Origin: JAXLQL01 sp046331625
Lineage (GTDB): Bacteria; Acidobacteriota; Terriglobia; Bryobacterales; Bryobacteraceae
Assembly (NCBI GenBank): GCA_046331625.1
Contig: JAXLQL010000001.1
Span: forward strand, 558,001 to 622,000
DNA: 64,000 bases
Reading direction: 5' to 3'
In this document: positions 35,333 to 44,340 of the stretch, one piece after another
Numbering within the stretch: position 1 is the stretch's first letter
How the letters are laid out: each line of letters begins with the position of its first letter
Translations under genes and position numbers: made by a program
The notes under the pieces: generated by a model
Databases searched by the model: none
What the model was told of the DNA's origin: nothing
Seen by the model: only the letters and a program-made list of their open reading frames with translations

Positions 35333-36949
35333 GTGCAAACTCTTGTTCTGTTTCTCGCAATGGCGGCCGCTTCGGCGGCCGCTGACTTAGTGGTACGCAA
35401 CGCCCGCATTTGGACCGGCGATCCCAAGAACCCTTGGGCCGATTCTCTCGCCGTGACCCGCGACATTATTACGGCGGTGGGCAACGTCAAGGAAGACGGT
35501 GCTCGCGTGATCGACGCGCAGGGACGGCTAATCACCCCGGGCTTCATCGACAGCCACGTGCACCTGGTGGAAGGCGGCATGCGCCTCAACTCGGTGCAAT
35601 TGCGCGACGCCAAGACGAAGAAGGAATTCATCGACCGCATCGCGGCCTTCGCCAAGACGGTTCCGCCGGGCACATGGATCCTGGGCGGCGATTGGGACCA
35701 TCAAAACTGGGGCGGTGAGCTGCCGAGCAGGCATTGGATCGATGCTGTAACTCCGCAGCACCCGGTGTGGCTCCATCGTCTGGACGGACACATGGCTTTG
35801 GCCAATTCGCTCGCGCTGAAAAAAGCCGAGTTGGACCGCGACACCCGCGACGTGAGCGGTGGCGCCATCGTGCGAGACGCCAAGGGTGAACTGACCGGGC
35901 TGCTCAAAGACAACGCCATGGAGGTGATGGCGGAGGCAGTGCCGCTACCCGACGATGTGGCTCTACGAAAAGCTCTCGACGCGGCGATCGCTCACCTCAA
36001 TCGCTTCGGCATCACGTCGGTACACAACGTAGGCCCGCTGGGGATCGAAGTGATTCGAGCCGTACAGCACACGGGCGGCATTCCGCTTCGGATCTATCAG
36101 GCCCGTCCTCTGGCGGAGTGGCGTCCGCTCTTCGACTTCATCGACGCCAACGGGCGCGGCGACCGCTGGCTGAAGATGGGGCTCGTCAAGATCTTCTTCG
36201 ACGGCTCACTCGGCTCGCACACGGCGGCCTTCGAAAAGCCCTACACGGATGCTCCGAGCGACAACGGCTTGCTGCTACTGACTCCCGAGTCGGTGTATGA
36301 TTCGCTGTTTGCGATTTATCCCAACGGGCTGCAGCCGGCGATCCACGCCATCGGCGACCGTGCCAATCATCAGTTGCTCGATGTGGTGGAACGCGCGTCG
36401 AAGGTGCTCGGTCCGCGGCTGACGCGCGTGCGTGTGGAGCACGCCCAGCATCTGCTGCGCGAGGATATTGCGCGCTTCGCCAAGTTCCAACTCATCGCGA
36501 GCATGCAGCCATATCATCTCATCGACGACGGGCGCTGGGCGGAAAAGGTGATCGGCGCCGAGCGCGCCAAAACGAGTTGGGCCATGAAGTCACTGCTCGA
36601 CGCCGGCGTGACGCTCGCTTTCGGCAGCGATTGGTTCGTGGCGCCGCCGAATCCGATGGAAGGGATCTACGCCGCGGTGACTCGCCAGACTTTGGATGGC
36701 AAACATCCCGGAGGCTGGACTCCATCCGAAAGGATCAGCGTCGAGCAGGCTCTGCGCGCCTATACGCAGGGCGGCGCCTATGCGTCAATGGACGAGAACG
36801 ACAAGGGCGTGATCGCCGTGGGCAAGTTGGCCGATTTCGCCATGCTCGACCAGGACATCACCAAGATCGCTCCCGAAAAGATTCGCAACGCGAAGGTGCT
36901 GCTCACCGTAGTGGGCGGCAAGCCTGTTTTCGAGCACAAGTCCGAGTAG
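35333..36949 (+). CDS. Exported amidohydrolase (YtcJ-like, amidohydrolase family 3)
   Basis: A 538-residue metal-dependent hydrolase. Motifs: the HxH metal pair in GFIDSHVHLVEGG (residues ~63-76), KIFFDGSLGSHTAAF, HAIGDRANHQLLD and the late metal Asp in FGSDWFVAPPNP. The YtcJ group removes N-acyl or N-formyl groups from amides. A signal peptide (MQTLVLFLAMAAASAAA) predicts export. The start is a GTG at 35333; GGAGAGG lies about 15 bases upstream, a somewhat long spacing. Another amidohydrolase at the right edge of the window is unrelated at the sequence level. Confidence 0.88.
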   Translation: MQTLVLFLAMAAASAAADLVVRNARIWTGDPKNPWADSLAVTRDIITAVGNVKEDGARVIDAQGRLITPGFIDSHVHLVEGGMRLNSVQLRDAKTKKEFIDRIAAFAKTVPPGTWILGGDWDHQNWGGELPSRHWIDAVTPQHPVWLHRLDGHMALANSLALKKAELDRDTRDVSGGAIVRDAKGELTGLLKDNAMEVMAEAVPLPDDVALRKALDAAIAHLNRFGITSVHNVGPLGIEVIRAVQHTGGIPLRIYQARPLAEWRPLFDFIDANGRGDRWLKMGLVKIFFDGSLGSHTAAFEKPYTDAPSDNGLLLLTPESVYDSLFAIYPNGLQPAIHAIGDRANHQLLDVVERASKVLGPRLTRVRVEHAQHLLREDIARFAKFQLIASMQPYHLIDDGRWAEKVIGAERAKTSWAMKSLLDAGVTLAFGSDWFVAPPNPMEGIYAAVTRQTLDGKHPGGWTPSERISVEQALRAYTQGGAYASMDENDKGVIAVGKLADFAMLDQDITKIAPEKIRNAKVLLTVVGGKPVFEHKSE

Positions 36950-36969
36950 AATCAGAGTCTGGGGATCAT

Positions 36970-37803
36970 GTGACTCGTGCGCGGGCGGCCAGTATCGGAG
37001 CCGGCATGGCGGTGTCGTTGGCACTGCTCCAAGCCCAGCGGCCGTTTCGCGTGTACCGCCCGCTCGAAGGGGCGGATTCCGACATGGGCCTACCAGCGGA
37101 CTATCAGGCGAAGACGGAGTTCGTGGTGGGCCGGCTGATGTATCCTTCCGGCGGCGGCCGTGGTTTTCGCGGCGGGTGGGGGAACTGGCTGGAAGGCGGC
37201 ACCACCTGGACCATCGACTATCCCAAGGGCGACCGCACGTTCGCCGCGGCCATTCGCAGGCTCACTCGAGTGGAGGTTCGCTCGGTGGAGCAACCGGTGA
37301 ATCCAGATGATGGCGACGACATCTACTTCTGGCCGTATCTGCATGTGGCGATGCCCGGCACTTGGAACTTGACGGACTCGCAGGCGAAGAAGATCCGCGA
37401 TTATCTTCTCCGCGGCGGCTTCATGCTGTGCGACAGCTATTTCGGCGAAGCGGAGTGGGAAGGGTTCACGCAAGGGATGAAGAAGATTTTCCCTGATCGC
37501 GAAATCGAAGACCTGCCGGACAACGATTCGATCTTCCACACGATCTTCGATCTCGACAAGCGGTACCAGGTGGGCAACTATCGCAGCATGATCCGCGATG
37601 GCAGGCCGTATCGCGCCGGAGGCAGCATCGCGTATTGGCGCGGCTTGCGCGATACCAAGGGCCGGGTGGTGGTGGCGATGGCGTTCAACAACGATCTAGG
37701 CGACTCATGGCAGTGGGCCGATAATCCGAAGTATCCGGAGAAGTACTCGGCCTTGGGGTTGCGGATCGGGGTGAATTATGTGGTGTACGCGATGACGCAT
37801 TAG
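36970..37803 (+). CDS. DUF4159 domain-containing exported protein
   Basis: A 277-residue DUF4159 protein. Typical blocks are YQAKTEFVVGRLMYPSGGG, WTIDYPKGDRTFAAAIRRLT, YFWPYLHVAMPG and RDYLLRGGFMLCDSYFG. It has a short N-terminal signal (AVSLALLQAQRPF). DUF4159 resembles glutamine-amidotransferase-like folds used in secreted or membrane complexes, but no function is proven. GTG 36970 begins 20 bp after the amidohydrolase stop; an ATG at 37006 is a possible internal start nearer the signal peptide. Confidence 0.8.
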   Translation: MTRARAASIGAGMAVSLALLQAQRPFRVYRPLEGADSDMGLPADYQAKTEFVVGRLMYPSGGGRGFRGGWGNWLEGGTTWTIDYPKGDRTFAAAIRRLTRVEVRSVEQPVNPDDGDDIYFWPYLHVAMPGTWNLTDSQAKKIRDYLLRGGFMLCDSYFGEAEWEGFTQGMKKIFPDREIEDLPDNDSIFHTIFDLDKRYQVGNYRSMIRDGRPYRAGGSIAYWRGLRDTKGRVVVAMAFNNDLGDSWQWADNPKYPEKYSALGLRIGVNYVVYAMTH

Positions 37804-37956
37804 AGGTCCGCGGGTTGGGAGCTCCCCGGAGTGCGTGCGAATTTCCTTCATGGGTGAGGGGAAATTGCCGATATGCTCTTGGGCCCCTTCGAGCGGCTGG
37901 TGACGATGCTTGCCGCCAGGCGGTAAAATGGAGACAGAGGGGGAGGGTTTACATTC

Positions 37957-38184
37957 ATGGCCACACCGGCAGCGGCAATCACCGCATTGGAGCGGGCGGA
38001 ACGCCAAAAAGACATCGATCAATCGTTGGCTTCGGTTCGTCTCGAGGGCCTGGAGCCCACCGATGACGCGAAGGTCATCTTTCAGCGTTACGTGGACGGC
38101 AAGATCGACATTGACGGCATGATCGAAGAGATTCGGATACTGAATGCCCGAAAATACGGACCCGTACCTGTATCCGGGCACTGA
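37957..38184 (+). CDS. VbhA-like antitoxin of a Fic toxin
   Basis: A 75-residue helical protein of the VbhA antitoxin type. The inhibitory alpha-helix motif (S/T)xxxE(G/N) is present as SVRLEG at residues 26-31; its Glu30 is expected to obstruct the ATP gamma-phosphate position of the Fic active site. The C-terminal half (DGKIDIDGMIEEIRILN) is the VbhA-type tail. ATG 37957 follows GGGGGAGGG. It overlaps the Fic toxin gene by 41 bp in another frame, a typical order of antitoxin first. Confidence 0.88.
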   Translation: MATPAAAITALERAERQKDIDQSLASVRLEGLEPTDDAKVIFQRYVDGKIDIDGMIEEIRILNARKYGPVPVSGH

Positions 38185-38722
38185 CGTCCTGCGGAACCTG
38201 CCCGGGATTGTCGACGAAACAGCACTCGGGGAATTCGAGGCGGCGTCTGCAACGGCCCGGATCGCCAAACTACGGCGAAATCCTGTAAAGGGCAAGTTTG
38301 ACGCCGCCCACCTCCGCGCCATTCACAAATACGTCTTCCAGGACGTCTATGCCTGGGCCGGCGAATTCCGCAGCGTCAACATCTCCAAAGGCGGAAACCT
38401 GTTCGCGGCAGCAGCGTTCATCGAACCCGCGATTGCTCACGCGTTCCGGAATCTGCCGACTGAGAACTACCTCACCGGCGCTGACACTGAAACCTTCATC
38501 GCCCGTAGCGCCTACTATCTCTCCGAGCTGAATGCCGTCCACCCGTTCCGCGAAGGCAACGGACGCACGCAACGGGAGTTTATCCGCACTCTCGGTCTCC
38601 ATGCGGGCCGCGAACTCGACTGGAGCCGAGTCACACGCGAGGAAATGATCGAGGCGTCGCGCCAGAGCTTCCAGTCCGGCGCGAGGCCCATGATCACCGT
38701 GATCCGTTCTTGTCTCGTCTGA
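38144..38722 (+). CDS. Fic/DOC family AMP-transferase toxin (VbhT-like)
   Basis: A 192-residue Fic protein with an intact active site HPFREGNGRTQR at residues 133-144, matching HxFx(D/E)GNGRxxR. The upstream flap is VYAWAGEFRSVNISKGG. Fic proteins transfer AMP from ATP to Ser/Thr/Tyr side chains; VbhT-type toxins adenylylate gyrase and topoisomerase IV, which is the best-known analogy. It has no extra domain, unlike conjugative VbhT which carries a secretion signal. The preceding VbhA-like gene should keep it inactive. ATG 38144 fits the family N-terminus PYLYPGTDVLRNLPG. Confidence 0.92.
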   Translation: MPENTDPYLYPGTDVLRNLPGIVDETALGEFEAASATARIAKLRRNPVKGKFDAAHLRAIHKYVFQDVYAWAGEFRSVNISKGGNLFAAAAFIEPAIAHAFRNLPTENYLTGADTETFIARSAYYLSELNAVHPFREGNGRTQREFIRTLGLHAGRELDWSRVTREEMIEASRQSFQSGARPMITVIRSCLV

Positions 38723-38729
38723 GCACTGC

Positions 38730-41700
38730 TCAGAACTGCAACCGCAGCGCCAACTGCAACTGGCGCGGATTTCCCACCGTCGACGTGATGGTTCCTGCCG
38801 ACGACGTTCCAATGGTGGCGTTCGGCTGTCCGAACTGGGGATGGTTGAACAGATTGAACGCCTCGGCCCGGAACTGCAGAACCAGCGGTTCACGAATGCG
38901 GAAGTCCTTGAACAGCGACGCGTCCACATTCCAGCGTCCCGGCCCGTACAGCGTGTTCCGGCCCACGTTGCCGAACGTATAAATCGCGGGCGTGAGGAAA
39001 GCCGCCGGATCGAACCAGCGTTGCAGCGTCCGCTGATCAGAGGGCAGCGCCGGATCGCGCAAGAAATCAGGACGGCTTCCACCCGCGCCACCAGTGTTGG
39101 CGCCAGCATGGCCGACCGTGAACGGAAGTCCGGTCTGCATGATCACGATTCCGTTGAGCTGCCATCCACCCACGATCCAATCCGCTGGACCGGTGACATT
39201 GAACTTCTGCCCTTTCCCGAACGGCAGCCGGTGGGTGACGCTCAGCGTAGCGCGATGGCGGATATCGTAGGCGGCATTGCCGCGGTCCGCGCGGCGGTTG
39301 CGGATATCCTGCGGTGTTCCCGTGCCGCCTCCGAACTCGGTACCCACGTCATCGATGGCATGGCCCAGCGTGTATCCGAACATGATGTTGGTTCCGCTCG
39401 CCATGCGCTTGATCACTTCGAGTTGCCCCGAGACATACGAGCTGAGACCGTCGGAGACCGCGTACGTGATGCCCGCGATGGCGGGCCGAATCCCGAAGAA
39501 TGGGCGGCGGTTGTTCACCGCGCCTGGCCCAGGCAGCGGTTGATTGAGATCGATCGTAGTGCCGAGCCGGCGTCCCAGGTTGCCGACCATCGACGCCTTC
39601 ACCAGCACGCCGAACACTTCCTGCTGCAAGCCGAGGTTGAACTGCTGCGCGTAGGAGCTCTTGTAATTGGGAGCGATTCCAATCACGCCGCCAGTCGGGT
39701 TCTTGGCGGAGTCGAAGTTGATGGTGGGAGGCGCTGCGAAACCCTGGCTCATCCGAGTTCCGAGCGCAACGTCATTGTTCGCTTGAGTAATGATCGGTCC
39801 GAACGGAATGTGCCGTTCCAGGCGGAGGAGGGCTCCGCCGTTTCCGTTCGGGTTGTAGAAGAGACCGAACCCGCCACGAAGCACCGTTCGCGGTCCTAGT
39901 TGATAAGCGAAGCCGAAGCGCGGCGCCCAGTTGCTGAAATCGCGAGCGATGCCGGCGCGGCTATCCACGCCGTCGCGCCCCGCCACCTTCACGGTAGCCG
40001 TGGCGGCATCGAAGTTGGCCCAGCGGTTGGCCACCTCGCTGAAGGGGCTGTAGTAGTCCCAGCGCAAGCCGAGATTGAGGGTGAGCTTGCGGGTGACGCG
40101 CCAGTCGTCGGCGCCGTAGAAACCGAGTTCGATCCCACGGGCGCCGATCCAAGCGAGCGTGAAATCCTGCTCGACGAAGTTGGCGTAGCCGGTGATGAAG
40201 CTGGCGAGTTCATTGCCGGTAGTGGCGCCGGATCCGATCTCGGTGGTGTATCCACGGGTGAAATTGAAGCGCCCGTTACCGCGGTTGGTCTGGTACTCGG
40301 TGATCTGACGCCGCCGGACGTCGCCTCCGAACTTGAGCGTGTGCGACCCGTGCGTGAGCGTCGCGTTGTCGACGTACTGGAATGTGTTCGAGCGCCGGAA
40401 AATCGGTAGCGACCGCGAGTGGCCCACGCCGGTGTACTGGCCGAGGTTGATGATCGGCAGCACGGTGTGGAGTGGATGGGAATTCGCATTCGGAATGCCC
40501 ACCAGGTTGCCTAAGTTCGGACCGCCCGCTTCGTAGCCGTCGCCGGTGTAGTCGAGCTTGAAGCGATTGAAGCCGATGCGAAAATCATTCACCAGACGCG
40601 GGCCGATCACCTTGGTGTAGCTCAGCACCGCATGCTGCACGGGATTCTGCGCGGGGCCGGCGAAGGAGTCTTCGTTGCCCACGCCGACCGGCTTCGGCAA
40701 CCCCTCGATCTGGACCGCCGGAAACGTGTGCGGCGCGATCGTGGTGGTGTCCTGAATCGACCAGCGGAAGAAGATGTTGTCGTTCGACGAGATCTGGTGA
40801 TCCACGCGGATGTCACCCTGATCCCAGTTCTGCACCAGATTCAGGTTGGCCAGGTAGTTGTTGACTTTGCCGCCGTTTGTGGGCAGCGGAAAAGCTGTCA
40901 ACAACCGAGCGGCGGGAAGGTCCCAGCGGTTGCGAGGAATGACGTTGCCCGGGAACTGCGTGCGGCGGATCCCGGTGGCGCTCGTCGTGTCGGCGCGATT
41001 GGAAAGCGGATCGTAGATGGGCACTTCGTCGCTGAAGTCGCCACCGCGGATCTTGGAGGTGGCCACCGAGCGAAGAGAGCTGGCCACCGTGTTGCGCCGA
41101 TAGCCTTCGAAATCGCCGAAGAAAAACGTCTTGTTCTTGCCGTTGTAGAGTTTCGGGATGACCACGGGACCGCCGATCGAAAAGCCGTACTGGTTGTAGC
41201 GGAAGGGCGGGAACGTGGTGCCCTTGGTGTTGTAGTAGCTGCGTGCGTCGAGTCCCGAGTTGCGCAGGAACTCGAACGCACTCCCGTGCAGCGAGTTCGT
41301 GCCGGACTTTGTTACCACGTCCACCACGGCGCCCGAATTGCGGCCCACGTCCGCCGAGTACATGTTGGTCTGCACCTTGAACTCGCGGATGCCTTCGATC
41401 GCCGGCCGCAGCACGATGAGCTGGATGAGGCGCTCGTTGTTGTCGACGCCGTCATAGAGGAAGTTGTTGGAGCCCTCGCGGTTGCCATTCGAGAAGATCT
41501 CGGTCCCAGGGCGGCGGTCATCTGGGCGGGTGCCGCTCTGGATGGTTCCGCCGACAGAGAATCCGGTGCCGTTGACTCCCGGCGTGAGGATCGCCAGTTG
41601 CACGAAGTTGCGGCCGTTGAGGGGCAGTTCGCTGACGAACTGCTGATTGATCACGCTGCCCACCGATGACGATTGGCTTTCCAGCAGCGGAGGAGCGGCG

Positions 41701-42050
41701 CTGACTTCGACGGTCTCGCTCACTTGGCCGACTTGCAGCGCGAAGTCGAGACGAAGGCGCTGGTTGATCTGCAGGCCGATCTCGTTCTGCACTACTTTGC
41801 GGAATCCCGAGGCTTCCACGGAGATCGAGTAGGTGCCCGGCGGCAGGAGAGTGAGGATGTAGTCGCCAGTGGATGAAGTGGTGGTCTCGCGCGAGAGTCC
41901 GGTGGCGGCATTGCTCGCCGTGATCTTGGCGTTCGAAACGACTGCGCCGGTGGAGTCCGTGATCGTTCCGATGATTTCGCCGGTGGAGACTTGGGCTACC
42001 GCGGCGATAGAGGACAGAAGAAATGCGAGGGCAAACTTGGCACGTTGCAT
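38730..42050 (-). CDS. Oar-like TonB-dependent receptor with carboxypeptidase-regulatory N-domain
   Basis: A 1106-residue outer-membrane protein. In order: signal peptide (MQRAKFALAFLLSSIAAVAQ); CarboxypepD_reg-like domain at ~21-110 (GTITDSTGAVVSNAKITASN); plug with the acidobacterial SELPLNGRNF motif near residue 155; then a 22-strand-type barrel ending in Phe (ALRLQF), the usual BAM signal. It probably imports large or polymeric substrates. The ATG at 42050 is supported by AAGGGG upstream and by the signal peptide. It is convergent with the Fic toxin gene with only 7 bp between stops. No SusD partner is visible. Confidence 0.9.
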   Translation of the reverse strand: MQRAKFALAFLLSSIAAVAQVSTGEIIGTITDSTGAVVSNAKITASNAATGLSRETTTSSTGDYILTLLPPGTYSISVEASGFRKVVQNEIGLQINQRLRLDFALQVGQVSETVEVSAAPPLLESQSSSVGSVINQQFVSELPLNGRNFVQLAILTPGVNGTGFSVGGTIQSGTRPDDRRPGTEIFSNGNREGSNNFLYDGVDNNERLIQLIVLRPAIEGIREFKVQTNMYSADVGRNSGAVVDVVTKSGTNSLHGSAFEFLRNSGLDARSYYNTKGTTFPPFRYNQYGFSIGGPVVIPKLYNGKNKTFFFGDFEGYRRNTVASSLRSVATSKIRGGDFSDEVPIYDPLSNRADTTSATGIRRTQFPGNVIPRNRWDLPAARLLTAFPLPTNGGKVNNYLANLNLVQNWDQGDIRVDHQISSNDNIFFRWSIQDTTTIAPHTFPAVQIEGLPKPVGVGNEDSFAGPAQNPVQHAVLSYTKVIGPRLVNDFRIGFNRFKLDYTGDGYEAGGPNLGNLVGIPNANSHPLHTVLPIINLGQYTGVGHSRSLPIFRRSNTFQYVDNATLTHGSHTLKFGGDVRRRQITEYQTNRGNGRFNFTRGYTTEIGSGATTGNELASFITGYANFVEQDFTLAWIGARGIELGFYGADDWRVTRKLTLNLGLRWDYYSPFSEVANRWANFDAATATVKVAGRDGVDSRAGIARDFSNWAPRFGFAYQLGPRTVLRGGFGLFYNPNGNGGALLRLERHIPFGPIITQANNDVALGTRMSQGFAAPPTINFDSAKNPTGGVIGIAPNYKSSYAQQFNLGLQQEVFGVLVKASMVGNLGRRLGTTIDLNQPLPGPGAVNNRRPFFGIRPAIAGITYAVSDGLSSYVSGQLEVIKRMASGTNIMFGYTLGHAIDDVGTEFGGGTGTPQDIRNRRADRGNAAYDIRHRATLSVTHRLPFGKGQKFNVTGPADWIVGGWQLNGIVIMQTGLPFTVGHAGANTGGAGGSRPDFLRDPALPSDQRTLQRWFDPAAFLTPAIYTFGNVGRNTLYGPGRWNVDASLFKDFRIREPLVLQFRAEAFNLFNHPQFGQPNATIGTSSAGTITSTVGNPRQLQLALRLQF

Positions 42051-42114
42051 CTGGCTTGAAACCCCTTCTTTGCGTACTACGGCCAGTATATCCCGGCGGG
42101 ATCCGGCGCATGGA

Positions 42115-42675
42115 TCAGGACTGTGGGGAGAGGGCGGGCAGCAGTTCAGAGAGGCGTACTTCAAACCCGGGGAGCAAGGCTGGCGCAGTCAAGGTCTCGT
42201 TCTCGCGGACCACCCGCGCGAACTCTCCCGCTTCCCACACTTCCGCATCACGATTCTCCGGGTCAATCACCCAAGCAGCCTTCGTTCCGGCCGCGAAAAA
42301 CTGGCGGATCTTGCGGCGCGTGGCCGACATCGAATCGTTTGGCGACAGCACTTCTACGGCGAGGTCGGGACCACCCTGGATTTCCTCTCGCAAGTCCTGC
42401 CGGTTCCAGCGCTCGGCGGAAACAAAGGAAACATCGGGAGATCGTTTGATGTTCGGAGCAAGCACGTACATGTGATCGGGGTTGAGAACGACACCGATCG
42501 GGCGTGTCTGTAGATAGAGGTAAATTCTCACCCACAGATTCTGCGAGACAGCGTTGTGCAGTGGCGGGGGCTTTGGCATGACGACGAGTTCTCCCTCGTC
42601 CAATTCGTACGACTCGTGGTCGGGAGGTTCGAGCATGTCGAACTCTTCGGCGGTGAGCAGCGTCTTGGTCGCCAC
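42115..42675 (-). CDS. Uma2-family (DUF820) putative restriction-endonuclease-fold protein
   Basis: A 186-residue Uma2 protein. The PD-(D/E)XK-like core is SPDVSFVSAERW, then GGPDLAVEVLSPND and a late AAWVIDPENRDAEVW strand. Members are abundant in cyanobacteria and acidobacteria and often occur in many copies; their cellular role is unclear. The N-terminus LLTAEEFDMLEPPDHESYELDEGELVVM is diagnostic. It lies directly downstream of three AAA genes that also end in a PD-(D/E)XK-like domain, with 30 bp between. Confidence 0.88.
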   Translation of the reverse strand: MATKTLLTAEEFDMLEPPDHESYELDEGELVVMPKPPPLHNAVSQNLWVRIYLYLQTRPIGVVLNPDHMYVLAPNIKRSPDVSFVSAERWNRQDLREEIQGGPDLAVEVLSPNDSMSATRRKIRQFFAAGTKAAWVIDPENRDAEVWEAGEFARVVRENETLTAPALLPGFEVRLSELLPALSPQS

Positions 42676-42705
42676 AACTGGATTATAGAGTCGGCACGCC
42701 CACGG

Positions 42706-44289
42706 CTACATGCCCCAGACGGTCACGGGCTTGTCCGCTGCCGTTTTCGCATCGCGACGGAACACCTTCTCGTCCCAAGAAACCTCTTTGCGCGGGTCGA
42801 AGATGATCAAGTGCGCGTCTTCGCAGCCGGTCTTGTCCATGTATGTAGCGATCTGTTCCAGGCCGCTCGCGATCGTCGCCTCGAGCGACTTCCGCAAGAC
42901 CTTCGTCTCGAGCACCACGCGCTGCGTTCCCGCCGGATGCGTCCACTTCACCAGCAGGTCGGTCCGGTGCAGCCCGAGCGCGTACTCCCGATCCAAAGAC
43001 CCGCCGCCATTGATGATCCGCTGCAGGAACGCCTGCAGGATCAGATGCGGCCCGGCCTCCTTGTACTCGTAACGTCCCAGCCAACTCTCGGAGTTCTCGC
43101 GATAGAACTGTTGGAAGTTGGTCAGCATCTTTCCCATGTCGAGCCGCCCATCGGAGAGGACGTACCAGGTGGTCCGTTCCCGAGTCAGGAACGCATCCTG
43201 CATCAAGTGATTCAGCTCGCGCGGAATCACTTCCTTGTAGATGCCGTTGGCGATCTCCAGCCCAGTGCGCGTCCTGCGGATCAAACCCAGATCGATGACA
43301 TATCGAACGTGATCGCTCTCCACCAGTTGCAGCGTGGTTTCCTCGTCGCCGGCTACCATCGGCTCGATCACAGCCTGCACGCGTGGTTCCTTCAGCTTGT
43401 CGGTCAACTGGTCGAGATGCGTTACTCGCTTCAGGATCAGGCTTTCCTTGGCCTGCTCGATCAGTCCGGGCGTGATCGGCTGCGTCCGGTCCTTCTGGAT
43501 TTGGAAGCAGGCTTCATCGGCGAGGGCATTCACCAGCCAAGGCTGGCCTCGGGTGTAGGTCCACACCAGGTCGTAGACCGCTTCCTCGAATACCTGCCCC
43601 GTCTCCGCCGTATGCTGCTCATACAGATTCCGGACATCGGCGGGAGTAAAGTCGCCGATGCGTAACGACGCGGCCTTTACGTTGAAGGCGCTGCCGCCCG
43701 TGATCACTTCCTTCGTTCCGTGAATGCGGTAGTCCTGCAGATCGCGCACTCCGCACAGGATGATGCTCTGAGGAAAACTCTCGGGCCGGTCGGCGTAGCC
43801 GGCCCGCAACTGTCGCAGCACCGAAATGAGGTTGTCGCCAACCAGCGCATCGATCTCGTCGATCATAAGAACGATCGGTTGGGGCGAGTGTGCCGCCCAT
43901 TCCTGAAGCATCAGGCGCAGTGCGTCCGTGCCCCCACCTTGCTCGAGCACGCGGGCGCGGATTTCGTCCGGATACGGATCACCAATGAAACCCTTGGCCC
44001 GGCTGGCGATCACCGACAAGATCGCCCTCATCGCGCCGGCAGCGTCGTCGCGGTTGGCTTGGGCACCCTCGATGTTGATGTAGAGAGCCTTGTAGCGGCC
44101 GGCTTCGTTCAGCGCTTTCATCAAGGACAGCAAGGCCGACGTCTTCCCCGTCTGACGCGGCGCGTGCATGATGAAGTACCGCTGCGCGTCGATTAGACCC
44201 TCCACCTCGGCGCGGTCTATGCGCCCAAGAGGCGGAATGTTGTAGTGGATGTCTGCCTTTATCGGGCCAGCCGTGCAGAAGTGCTTCAC
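42706..44289 (-). CDS. AAA-like ATPase with PD-(D/E)XK-type C-terminus, tandem copy 1
   Basis: A 527-residue protein. An AAA-like ATPase (AAA_35 type) occupies residues 1-250, with Walker A APRQTGKTS at ~43-51 and Walker B IVLMIDEID at ~139-147. A winged-helix-like middle follows, and then a C-terminal region with HRTDLLVKW...VVLETKVL, the Asp...Glu-x-Lys pattern of PD-(D/E)XK nucleases. Related ATPase/nuclease proteins are found in bacterial defence and mobile loci, but this subfamily is not characterised. The start codon is GTG 44289, with a leader shared by all copies. Residues ~172-527 are almost identical to copies 2 and 3; the ATPase part is diverged. Confidence 0.82.
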   Translation of the reverse strand: MKHFCTAGPIKADIHYNIPPLGRIDRAEVEGLIDAQRYFIMHAPRQTGKTSALLSLMKALNEAGRYKALYINIEGAQANRDDAAGAMRAILSVIASRAKGFIGDPYPDEIRARVLEQGGGTDALRLMLQEWAAHSPQPIVLMIDEIDALVGDNLISVLRQLRAGYADRPESFPQSIILCGVRDLQDYRIHGTKEVITGGSAFNVKAASLRIGDFTPADVRNLYEQHTAETGQVFEEAVYDLVWTYTRGQPWLVNALADEACFQIQKDRTQPITPGLIEQAKESLILKRVTHLDQLTDKLKEPRVQAVIEPMVAGDEETTLQLVESDHVRYVIDLGLIRRTRTGLEIANGIYKEVIPRELNHLMQDAFLTRERTTWYVLSDGRLDMGKMLTNFQQFYRENSESWLGRYEYKEAGPHLILQAFLQRIINGGGSLDREYALGLHRTDLLVKWTHPAGTQRVVLETKVLRKSLEATIASGLEQIATYMDKTGCEDAHLIIFDPRKEVSWDEKVFRRDAKTAADKPVTVWGM

Positions 44290-44340
44290 GTTCCCATCAA
44301 TGGTAGCGAGTTGATGGAGGCGGCTACATGCCCCAGACGG

